A stretch of 64,000 nt of DNA. It comes from Pachyseris speciosa (lineage: Eukaryota > Cnidaria > Anthozoa > Scleractinia > Pachyseridae). Each line of letters opens with the position of its first letter. Position 1 is the stretch's first letter. This document shows, piece after piece, positions 10,838 to 20,183 of this stretch. Made by a program: the position numbers and the translations under genes. Below the pieces are notes generated by a model. It had not been told where the DNA came from. It made no database searches and saw nothing but the letters and a program-made list of their open reading frames with translations. The stretch spans positions 1 to 64,000 of the forward strand of contig JAEMWC010001646.1 in the NCBI GenBank assembly GCA_016490735.1, read 5' to 3'.

Positions 10838-11635
10838 CAGCGCGACCTCTATTAAGCGGCCACCTATTAAGCGGCCACGCTCCATTAAACGGCCGCTTTC
10901 TGAAGTCCCGAATTATTTTTCACTAAAATGCTGTATTCGATACCTCTATTTAACGGCCACCTCTATTAAGCGGCCGCGGCCACCTTTTCGCTGATGCAAG
11001 GTTATTATTTATTGCTTTTTTATCTCTATTAAGCGGCCAGCAAATTATCTTTTCAAGCGAAATGGTGACAGGGAGACGGCAATAACTGATAACAACAAGA
11101 CCTGCAATTTAATCGCCGGTAATGACATGTCACATGCCACAAAATGTATACACGAGCAAATCTTTCCCAGTTTCATGGTTAAGCGGACCTTGCCTTGATC
11201 TTCTCTTTACAACCTCGCGCCCCACAATGTCAAACAGCAGTGACCGATTATTGTAAGTAAAGTTTTTGAACTACAGTAGAATTTACACAGACTGTTGGTG
11301 TAAAAAAAGGTCCAAGAAACGTGGTCTTGTAGCACATTTTTCTGCACATAGGCAACACCTGTACTGTACTTTAAGTAGCATGCCCTCTGTGTTAGAAGTA
11401 GAGGACAACTTTACACGGACTGGAAATGCGCCAATACAGGGCACTTGATGTTTTGTTACAATGATTTTTGAATGTATCTTCACTTTTCAACAAGCATTTT
11501 GCTATATAGAGTCAATAAATCACGTTGACTGCCATTTCTACCCAATTTACATTGTACTTCTATTAAACGGCCAACCTCTATTAAGCGGCTACTTTTCAAA
11601 GTCCCGAGGGTGGCCGCTTAATAGAGATCGCGCTG
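10838..11635. mobile_element. Non-autonomous pogo/Tigger-like DNA transposon, 798 bp
   Basis: The element starts CAGCGCGACCTCTATTAAGC and ends with its complement (TTAATAGAGATCGCGCTG), 26 of 27 terminal bases matching. It is flanked on both sides by TA (10,836-10,837 and 11,636-11,637), as in the Tc1/mariner superfamily. The core CTATTAAGCGGCC recurs about nine times in the subterminal regions with variants (ctattaaacggcc), and a tgaagtcccga / caaagtcccga block lies inside both ends. No transposase frame is visible, so it would depend on a pogo-type enzyme in trans. Confidence 0.82.
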
Positions 11636-11880
11636 TAATTTGTAATGTTCGCTATGTCAGCAGCTCGAGGATAAACTATACTACGATCCCGAAAGCTAAG
11701 CCCTCATGCAGAGTAAGAAACCTATATCAAATTAAAGACCCCAACCCAATAAAGCATGAAACTGGTCTTTTGGCTCCAGGTGGTAAACTGGCGTGTCACA
11801 AAGATAGTTAAACATACGCACGACTTGGAGTGGCCTGACAGGGTCACTTGGAAAAGAGGGTCTAGTCTTCCCTGGAGCAA

Positions 11881-12960
11881 CTAACATTCGCCGTCCCTGA
11901 CCATCAGAAAAGTTTCGCATCCTGGGGTGCTGTTTCGTTCATTCCCATTTATTATGAAAAGCTGTAACTGTAAACCACTTTCGTGGGGAACCGCTGATTG
12001 CTTGTCATTGTTACTCCCAGTTTGGTGCTGAGGCATATCCAACGTGTGGACTGCTCGCTCCATTTGGAACGTCATACGTTCTTCCGTGCCCACAGCTGGC
12101 CTTCCTGTCTCAACAGCTCTTATTTCAGCGTTCCGCCGACGTTTGCGACACAGTTTCTTCAAAGAATCCTTAAATGCTGGCATCCTATAGGTGTACACAA
12201 ATGGATTTACCATAGAATTGGCCAAATGGAGAGCATTCACGCACCAAACAGCTGGCTCGGGAAAATACCGTGGCCAGAACCCACGGAAAGTGTACACAAG
12301 AAAAGCTGGCAGCCAAAACATCAGCGAGACAGCAATTACAAGGAACACTGTTCTTGAAAGTCGCAAACTATGCTGCGTGGATCGGTTACTGTGCGGTACT
12401 ATTTCAGCTGCTGTGCAATTCAGTCTTGTACGTATTTTAAGATAGCTTGCACAAATGATCATCAGGGGAATAAAAAGACAAAAATGAATGGTAGAAGCGA
12501 CATATCTTCTTTCCACATTTGGGTAATACATCGGGAATGTAGAGAGTGCAGCGACCAATAACCCAGCTACCCAGGCGCCAATGATGCAGTAAATGTAAAC
12601 TCTAGTTTTTGCTACACGATGACGGAGTGGCCATAGCACCGCATAAGCCCTTTCCAGAGAAATAAGGCCAAGGAGAAACAGCGATGTACCCGATGCAAGG
12701 AGTTGAAATGCTGATGAATGATTTTCTATCCTTCTACTTGTTTTAAGAGTAGGAATTTTCTCAGTAGCCAACACGATGGCTTCTGCTATTCCCACCAGTA
12801 AATCAGCCACTGCGAGGTTGATCAGGATAAAACAAGTTCTTTTTTGATTGGGCATCTGTCTCCAGAAAACAAAAATTGTGAACGAATTTCCAACGATGAT
12901 AAGGACTCCCTCCAGTGCATATATTACGATGAATATAATGCGAGCTGCTGAGAGGAGCAT
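11881..12960 (-). CDS. Class A (rhodopsin-like) GPCR, intact copy A
   Basis: A single-exon 359-residue frame with seven hydrophobic segments. Markers: GNSFTIFVF in TM1, NLAVADLLVG in TM2, LISLERAYAVLWPLRHR at the end of TM3 (E-R-A replaces D-R-Y), VSLMFWLPAF in TM6, and NSMVNPFVYTYRMPAFKDSL in TM7 and helix 8. The usual Cys at the top of TM3 and the Cys in the second extracellular loop are not seen. That combination, plus the very short N-terminus and N-P-F-V-Y, resembles melanocortin/adenosine-type receptors. Ligand unknown; adenosine, peptide and lipid ligands cannot be told apart from sequence. The tail after helix 8 is about 80 residues with basic and serine/threonine stretches. The ATG at 12,960 is the only one upstream of TM1. 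It is closest to relics C (30.3 kb) and F (46.0 kb), whose homology continues past the stop codon. Confidence 0.93.
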   Translation of the reverse strand: MLLSAARIIFIVIYALEGVLIIVGNSFTIFVFWRQMPNQKRTCFILINLAVADLLVGIAEAIVLATEKIPTLKTSRRIENHSSAFQLLASGTSLFLLGLISLERAYAVLWPLRHRVAKTRVYIYCIIGAWVAGLLVAALSTFPMYYPNVERRYVASTIHFCLFIPLMIICASYLKIRTRLNCTAAEIVPHSNRSTQHSLRLSRTVFLVIAVSLMFWLPAFLVYTFRGFWPRYFPEPAVWCVNALHLANSMVNPFVYTYRMPAFKDSLKKLCRKRRRNAEIRAVETGRPAVGTEERMTFQMERAVHTLDMPQHQTGSNNDKQSAVPHESGLQLQLFIINGNERNSTPGCETFLMVRDGEC

Positions 12961-13832
12961 GTCTCGGGCTTTGCCAGATGTCGCCGCTTTTTATATTTCC
13001 TTCCTCGGTTGGTAGGCTCTCTTCGCGTTATGTGGTCTGAACCGATAGCAAATGTTTTTCATGCGTTCAGATATTTTTCGAAGTTAATGCCAAAGAATAA
13101 AAAAAGCGTGATTAACTTTCTTTGATCAATGCGTCACAAAACTTGGAGTTGAGCAATATCCCAATTAGTTTTTCTAATATCAATATCACGCTCATTAAGT
13201 CATGCTGATTTACTGATGGGTGACATTTCTGTCAGATAATTACGATGAGATCCACGTCGCCATGGAACAGTGTTTGCTCAAAACTGAGACATCACCTTCA
13301 TCCATTTCGTTTAAACGAGATCTCGGAACAGTACAAACAAAAATAACTCTCCCAGAAAACTACCTATTTTTATTCTTTCTTTCCTTCGCCATTCAATCCA
13401 TGGCAGGTGACATAAGATATTCATGTCACATTAAGTAATGTATATCCCCGTTAGTGATTTTTCAAATTATTACTTGATATTGTGCAAGTTTGCGAAAATG
13501 ATCGATGACATACTTTGAATATAAAATGCTCATAAAACATAAATTCATGAACGTAAGACGGAATACCCTCTCTTAAATTTGATAAAATGGGTGAAGTGTT
13601 TTGGAAAAAAGTTAAAGCAAAGGTTCGACTTCATAAAACCGCTACCATCGTCTCACAAAATCATGCTTGGAATCCACGGCAAGCAATTGAATTCCACTTT
13701 TATTTCTTCTTTGTTGTAATTGTGATACGTTACTACGTGCTGAAAATAACACTGTTCTACAAACAAAGTTAGAATGGTCTACAAATATTAACACAAATTT
13801 CCCTAACACGACAAACATCACGTAGACATTTT
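12961..13832. repeat. 5' flank of GPCR A, duplicated at 33.3-34.66 kb
   Basis: Blocks of this region recur in the same order around 33,320-34,640. Examples are gacatcac followed by ttaaacgagatct, gtgcaagtttgcgaaaatg, aagtgctcataaaacac or its variant, and ggtctacaaatattaacaca with acacgacaaacatc. It is therefore part of the unit copied with the receptor and may include its promoter. The open frame at 13,220-13,438 is not conserved in the copy. Confidence 0.7.
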
Positions 13833-13834
13833 TT

Positions 13835-14219
13835 TGCTTCAGATTTTTACGGCTTTCCGTCGTACCTTGATGTAGGAAAAGGCCGCAGATCGACGTGTGC
13901 TGTTTGGAATGTTTAGCGAGATTATATGAGAGATTAAAATGCCGAGCGACTGGTTTGGATGCGTTTTTGTCATCCTTCTCAACATCGCGTAGGTGTTCTC
14001 GGAATGGGTAGCCTAGTCGCCTTCCTGTTTCGCAGATGTATAACTTTTTGCGTAGTGTACAGGTTATGCAATGGATAACATTTACGCAGGTACACGTCAA
14101 ACGGTCAGCGTTTTGAATGACGGGACAAGTTTTGCATCGCGAGCGCACGCATTTAACTCTTTTTCTACAAGCGATTTGGTCGCCTTTTATGGCAATTTCC
14201 GGAGGGTAGGAGGTCAAAT
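13835..14219 (-). pseudogene. Penelope-like GIY-YIG endonuclease fragment
   Basis: On the minus strand, paired cysteines (CVRSRCKTC) precede VIHCITCTLRKKLYICETGR and FREHLRDVEKDDKNASKPVA, ending TESRKNLKQK. This is the Cys-rich linker and GIY-YIG nuclease of Penelope-like retroelements: Y-I-C-E-T-G replaces the usual YIGETG, and Arg, His and Glu of the R-x3-H...E region remain. No RT is attached. The frame ends where sequence matching the GPCR A flank resumes (about 13,832), so the fragment was inserted into the duplicated flank; the copy at 34.6 kb lacks it. Confidence 0.72.
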
Positions 14220-15267
14220 AGACCTGGCTACCCCATATAAGGGGTTAACACGGAGATTTCGCTGTTCCACAACACCGAAGGCTCTATATTTGTTGTCACG
14301 CTCGTCACGCTAGCTGTAGTTCTTTTCTAAACGAACACTGTAGCTACAATTCGTTACTTATTTGATTTATGTGTTTTTTGAGCCATTATCCACCTGGTGA
14401 GGTGAGAAGCAATTTCACACGAAGTGGTCCGCTCGAAATCTTCGAGCGAGTGTTGGCAATTCACGGAGTGAGGTTGTGTCTTTAGTCGTTTTGTGAGTGG
14501 ATCCGGGACCTGGCATGCCAATTTCGGCGAATTTTAACTTGTAAATAACGCTATCGGTGCAATATTTTGCCAGCAGGACCGGGTGGCTCGACACTTGTAA
14601 AAAATATCTGAAATGGAAATTGGCGGACTAACACGCGGCAGTTATCCAAGAATATCCCAGAATTCCTTTGGGTGACAAAGCGAACATGTCAGACCAGTGA
14701 GAGTAACTGAAATCAAATAGCGTTACCCTGGTCGGGCTAAGGAAGTGAGCGGGCAAATTGGGACAGATTGCAAGAAGTTGAATCGAAGTTTACTGCCAAT
14801 GTGGACTTTTAGCTTGAAGAGGGTTTTTTGTCTTCAAAACTTCAAAACAAAATTGCTTATATTTGGTGCTGTTCTAGAGCGTTTTTTGGTTTTGCAACAG
14901 AATAAACAGTCATATTCAAGGAAAATCGGGACTTTCAGTAGGTTTACAGGGTGATAAAGTCTCAGAAACTCAGTATTTGGCAATAATAATCTCTCATTTC
15001 AAACATAGTCCGGGATTTGGAAAAGTTACAGGTTTTCAAAGCATCGGTCTTCAGTGACCGAAAATTGCAGAGCCTGTCGTGAATGAGTTAAAGGTGCCAG
15101 GTTGTTCATTTATTTTGAATGTGCTTCTGACTAGAAGATTGCCTACATTTCTGTCACGTTTGAATGAAATCAGCGGTGGTTGCAAAATGATTCTAGTAGT
15201 TTCGGGATCATTTTGCACTATTTTAAAATTATCAAGAATGAATACCTCTTACTAGCAGAGTTCAAAG

Positions 15268-15346
15268 TCCGCACTGTAAGTTATGGACGGGCCATAAATT
15301 GATGGCAAAAAACGAGGATCCGTAACTTACAGTACGGACCGAGTAA
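15268..15346. repeat. Inverted repeat (fold-back remnant)
   Basis: gtccgcactgtaagttatgg is mirrored by ccgtaacttacagtacggac about 45 bp later. Loop sequence holds gccataaattgatggc. It resembles a small decayed fold-back element; no clear target duplication is visible. Confidence 0.6.
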
Positions 15347-15583
15347 ACGAGGTTAGTAAGATATTCACTATATCCCTGAGGTTAATGCGGCGCGCGGGAA
15401 AGAAACTAGTTGAAGTCAAGCGGGCCGTACTGAAGAACACAGCCCCAAAAATTGACCAATCGCAGCGCGAGTACTTAGTGAGAGATAGAACAATGGTTTT
15501 ACCAGGGTTATTATGAGGGTGAATCGGATTCCGTTATTCTTTGCGTTTGTTTACGCTAATAGGTACGTCACCAAGTCATTTGT

Positions 15584-15637
15584 CACCATCACCATCACCA
15601 TCATCATCATCATTATCATCATCATCATCGTCGTCAT
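15584..15637. repeat. (CAT/ATC)n microsatellite
   Basis: Trinucleotide run caccatcaccatcacc passing into (atc)n and ending catcgtcgtc; mildly interrupted. Confidence 0.9.
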
Positions 15638-16360
15638 AAGGCCTTAATTAAAGTCTCAAATCTTTATAGCCAAGCACAGGAGCTCTACTTATTGAGGAGA
15701 GTAAATCAAATCACCTCTAAAAGGAAAACGGGTAGACGTTTCATTACGGTGCGTAACGTCGAACTCTACTTTTTCAAGAAGTGCTATTTTTTTTTTACGA
15801 ACGGTCCCGGGACAATAAGAGGCGCCTGTATTATTTTGTAGGCTATCGTATTTCCTCTCACGCGAACCGTTAGCATAAGCTCTAAACAAGACCTCCAGAC
15901 ATTAATTTGGCCCGGGTGAACAAGCAGTAGGAAGGGTTGATTAAGATCTTAAGTTCTTACGCCTAATGCTAGCTTAGTATTTTTAAGTTCCTGTCGCTCT
16001 TAATTAATGCACAAATTTTGTTCTGTTAATAACTGGTACTGTTGCTACTTGTTTGTATTTCTGTTTTTTGTTTCTTTGTTTGTTTGTTTTCCTTCTTTTC
16101 TTATTCTTCCTTCAACCCATTTAAAGCTTAATAATTTTTGTAACTATTCAGCTCGTTTAGGTTTTACTATTCTGAATGGTTTGTTTTGCTTATTTAAGTT
16201 TATCTTTCTGCTGTAATAGCGGAGCTCCGGCGGCCCGGAGGACCGCGAAGCGGAGCACCATTGGTAAGAAAATATGGCAGCCCATCTGTTCGAGAAAATT
16301 TGGTTTTGGTCACCGTACGTACGTCCCCCGCTTCATGTATGCACTGTGAAATGTCTTATA

Positions 16361-16387
16361 ATCATCATCATCATCATCATCATCATC
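16361..16387. repeat. (ATC)n microsatellite
   Basis: Nine ATC repeats, followed by cagcatggcggccat. Confidence 0.9.
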
Positions 16388-16449
16388 CAGCATGGCGGCC
16401 ATACCCCAGGTGATCACCTAATTTACAGCATACATCTTTGATATTAGAC

Positions 16450-16465
16450 ATCCTCGAACATCCAC

Positions 16466-16497
<32 letters not shown>

Positions 16498-17540
16498 CAC
16501 CCGCTGACCAGTATCACGTAACCATATCGCGGGCTCAAGTTTTAAGGTCATCGAGGTCAGACGTTTTTTTCTTAAGTTGACCTCTGACCAGGTACTGGCT
16601 GTTGATTGCATTGAAGGCTCAAGCCAGGTGTGGGACACCCAAACCAAAACGAGGCTTATTTTCTCGTGCGCTCTCTGCCGCTCGAAATTTCGCATTCAAT
16701 TAGTTTCTTCATTTTGAGCAAAACCGTCGCGTAGAATTCCCTATCCACTGCGGTCAAAAAAAATTCCCGTCGGGGTGGGGGTCAGCTTTTTGCCGTTTTT
16801 CACCGTCACATCACTAAATGAAGCATACATGAGGCAAAGGACAATACATGGAGTCTTACATGATATAATGACCTTGAAAAACAAAAAAGATGGCGACTCG
16901 ACCCGTGAAAAATTGGTTACGACTTTACAACAAGTTTTCTGAAAGTTTTCTTCGCGCGGACCTCCCCTGACGGGCTCAGGCTAAATGCAAAGGAAAACAG
17001 AAAACCAGTTTTTATCATATTCCTCGCATTGAAAGGCTGGCATGGCTTTGAAGGTATACAATAGACATCAGCATTTCCACTGGTACCCTTCGGATTCTCA
17101 GCTAACTTTGGCCTTAATCCTTCGATGAAAGTCCTCGAACGTGCTTCTCCTTACTGAAATGGCGAGATTGAGCTTGATTTTTAGCGGAAAAAAAACAGAG
17201 CGATCAGATAACCTGGTGTTTATCTAAGGTCAGATCTTGAATATGATGTTTCTCGTCACCTCAATTCCGGTGGTACCCATTTAGAAATCGCTACGAACCA
17301 AACGCAAAAACAGACAAAGATCCACTCAAAGTCGTTAAAATCTTACAATTCCGCCATATTTTAAAGATCACCGCATGGCTCAAATGCGGCTTTAGCCTAT
17401 TAAAGCCCCGGATGTGACCGGGAATTCTACGCGACGAACTTCATCTTCTTTCGAAGTTCTTCGCGTAAAAGGCATAAAAATCAGGAACTAGTTTAAAGAT
17501 ACGCCGGAAGGTGGATTTCCAAGTGCTAAAACGGAAGAGC
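16450..17540. other. Gene-free interval
   Basis: No domain, splice site set or mobile-element terminus could be supported. The minus-strand open frame at 16,444-16,695 has no recognisable family. Confidence 0.45.
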
Positions 17541-18243
17541 AAAAGATTTTTCTCAGGAAAAGCTTAAAGCTTGGATCCAAATGCTTATATGAAATTGAGA
17601 ACTTACATATTAAAGTGGGTAGATTTATCCACAGAGTTCCTCAGAATATTTTGGAAAGTGAAGTACTGAGCTATATGAAGTGGCAAGATCTAGGATACCT
17701 TTACAAACGTAGGCTTGCTAATTGAAGTTTTTAAAGTTAAGCAGGGCTTAAACCATAGCTTATTGCCATTCTTTACTTTAACTGAATCTAGGTGAAAACG
17801 GAAGAAAACAGAGCTAGGAAGAAATAGCTTCTCATATACATGGCTGAGGTATGGAATTCACTGGACAGAACGACAAGGAACTTGGAAAAGCTAGATGCTT
17901 TCAAAGTAGCGCTGAACCGTAACAAAACCAGCCTCAACAAAATAACATTTAATAAAGATATCAACTTTTTGTATTATTAAATGTTAATATTTAATATTTA
18001 CACCTCTTAAATTTTTGAATCTATCTAAAATTAGCAGGTTATTTCATTTTATTTTTATTTTTTTTTCTATTGTAAATAGTCAGTTTTAACTTAGTCTTAA
18101 CGTTTGCATCTTAGTTTTAATAAGTATTATAGTTTAATTGTTTTTAGTAACTTAGTTTTAATGTAGAATGTTAATTGTATATAGTAGGAGTTTAGGTCCA
18201 CATCAGCTCTTTAGCTGCCACTATCGACCTGCTTTAACAAATA
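17540..18243 (+). pseudogene. LINE C-terminal RT relic with 3' UTR
   Basis: The plus strand encodes LGSKCLYEIENLHIKVGRFI and SYMKWQDLGYLYKRRLAN, then after stops YMAEVWNSLDRTTRNLEKLD followed by AFKVALNR. The block 'M/A-x-VWNSL..R...L..FK..L' is the usual C-terminal signature of CR1/L2-type LINE reverse transcriptases. It is followed by an AT-rich 3' UTR with the phrase tccacatcagctctttagct and gccactatcgacctgcttta, ending directly in the ATGT repeat. Several in-frame stops make it non-functional. Confidence 0.65.
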
Positions 18244-18315
18244 ATGTATGTATGTATGCATGCATGCATGCATGTATGTATGTATGTATGTATGTATGTA
18301 TGTATGCATGCATGG
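18244..18315. repeat. (ATGT/ATGC)n microsatellite forming the LINE tail
   Basis: About 70 bp of atgt units with internal atgc units, starting right after the LINE 3' UTR phrase acctgctttaacaaata. The position argues that the microsatellite grew from the LINE's repeated 3' tail. The repeat-encoded open frames on both strands here are artefacts. Confidence 0.85.
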
Positions 18316-18861
18316 CGCTAGGATTGTGTGGTTGAAAAACAAAATTATTCAATGCTTCAAGGGCTTTCACTTTACCACGGCGCGGCATCTTGCAGCTCAC
18401 CAAGAAAGGTCACTTAACAGTTCACCAGCGTTAATAGGACGAACAAGTAGCTCAAACTTACTGGAAGAAGTTCTTCCTTTATGCAAACCGCTCGTTATTT
18501 TTGGAGATTCGTGTTTTTACTAAAGTGGATATGTATTTTCAAGAACCTCTACATCACAGGTGAATTAAGATTTAAATAAATTGGAGCTTAACATTTGGAT
18601 AATCGTTGTTACTTTTCTTGTATCAGGAATGAAACTTTCGACTGGACCTAAGTAACGATCATCCCTACTCGTTTTGGACGCAAAGAAGTAGTTGAATTGT
18701 TTGTTTGTTTTGCTGTTTTGCTTGCAAGCGATCGCTAACGAGTGTTTTTACTCTGCTTGGCTTACTGTTTTACGACGTCTCTGCCTCAATAGCGTTAAGA
18801 AATTTTTGCCCTTATCTTATTAAAACGTAAACGCAATGAGTCCTTGTAAAAAAGGATTAAC

Positions 18862-19200
18862 GCCCCGGCTAAACGATCAAACATTTTCATCCAACATCGT
18901 GTTTGTGAAACATAACGTTGGGTGGCTAAACACACAAACATTGCTTGACCAAACACTAGATAGAGTGAGTCTACAGAATGATTTTTTGCGCATTATCGCT
19001 GAAATTTCGACGTTATTTGGTTCATCTGGTTGCACGCTTTGTTGGTTGGGGTGGCTAAATGATGAAACATTTGTTCGTAACGCGAAATTTTGGATGAAAA
19101 TATTTGATCTAGATCAAACGTGCAATGTTGAGAGATGTGGCTTAACGGTGAAACATGCTCAGGTCCAACACGATGTTGGATGAAATGTTTGATCGTTTGT
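18862..19200. mobile_element. MITE-like inverted-repeat element, ~340 bp
   Basis: The left arm aaacgatcaaacattttcat + ccaacatcgtgtt is mirrored at 19,166-19,199 with one indel. The same words (ggctaaac, caaacatt, ttggatgaaa) recur internally, so the element has nested copies of its ends. The right end lacks the outermost ccccgg present on the left, so no target duplication can be assigned. The 115-residue plus-strand frame inside is a by-product. Confidence 0.65.
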
Positions 19201-19679
19201 TTGTTTTAATTTTATTTTCGTACAAAAATACGTGTTGTATATTGTTTTCTTGTAATGTTTTAATGTTTTGAGATTTTTGCACCGCGGTCAATTCCTGTTG
19301 ACTGCTCTACTCATAAAACATTGGCGGAAGGAAAGCCATGCGAAGTTGTTCAGTAGCAGTGCAAAAATATATATATCTAATCGTGGAGTTTCGCTTTTAG
19401 GTTTGGCTAAATCTGTATAAATATCTTCTATATCTAACAAAATAAAATGGTTGTTGTTGTTGTTGATCGACTCGTTTTTGGCCGCTGGGACAACTAGCAA
19501 CATTATTGACTGCACATTTTGGAGCCAAATCGTAAATGCTGACAGATTGGTAACATTTTAGTCGTGTTAGCAGAACAATAGAAATTAAAAAAAAAATAAG
19601 TAAAAATCAGTAGGAAGAAAAAGGAGCACCATTTTCTTGGCGCTGATTAAAAGTTTTGTTAACTAAGCGCAGATACGTA

Positions 19680-20033
19680 TTAAAAACTCTTAAACGAAAA
19701 TTCTTCAAACCGGATAAGAAAACATGGCACACGTTTCTCACGTCCCCAATCACTTGCCAAAAAGTTTGAAGCTTTTAATTTACCTCCCATACGAGAGTGA
19801 TAACCGTTATTCTTTACGGTCCAAGAAAAGGAAAACTGTATGCATGGAAATGGACTGTTGGCTGAGTACAACAAAATATAGATAATTACACCTGGGAATA
19901 ATGATAAGTATAAGTGATAAACTTAGATCAGAGATGGCATGCATAACAGACAAATAAGGACCTAGGGCACTGTCAGATCCAGTATTGAAGATACACTGCA
20001 ACGACAACAGGCAGCACGTAGCCAAAACTAAAT
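19680..20033. repeat. Distal 3' flank of GPCR B, split off by the 8.3-kb insertion
   Basis: This stretch matches 35,580-35,903 (3' flank of GPCR D) and 41,200-41,424 (3' flank of GPCR E). Shared phrases include ggaataatgataagta, gggca/ggcatg.ataacagacaaa, agagga/aagga.ctaggg and cgtagccaaaactaaat. In copies D and E the sequence runs on without a break into the receptor-proximal flank; here it is interrupted at 20,033 and resumes at 28,345. Confidence 0.85.
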
Positions 20034-20103
20034 AGCTCTTTTTCGAAATGAAACCGCGTCTTTGTACGCCAACGGGCGCAAGCACGAAAGTGAGGCTAAT
20101 GCG
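20034..20103 (+). repeat. Left terminal inverted repeat of the 8.3-kb element
   Basis: About 70 bp; the outer 20 bp match the other end with two changes, and inner blocks caagcacgaa and gaggct..cgcg also match in order. It precedes the transposase start by 80 bp and so probably holds its promoter. Confidence 0.85.
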
Positions 20104-20183
20104 GGCAAGTCGAGGGATTGTCGAGGAAGGCATCGAAGAACACAAACATCACAGCTGCCTTTGGAGGCTTTAGACGAAAAGGA

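Larger units (their letters stand above)
14230..16300. other. Gene-free interval with simple repeats
   Basis: No supported gene. It contains one inverted repeat and a CAT-rich microsatellite (listed separately), and a GC-rich palindromic patch at about 16,220-16,262 (gagctccggcggcccggagg, then ccgcgaagcggagcacc) that looks like the head of a short interspersed repeat. Confidence 0.5.

Noticed and set aside
11998..12561. Plus-strand frames opposite GPCR A
   Set aside because: Antisense shadows of the receptor; similar shadows occur opposite copies B, D and E.
18221..18403. Open frames made of Met-Tyr-Val-Cys or His-Thr-Tyr-Ile repeats
   Set aside because: Produced by the ATGT microsatellite.
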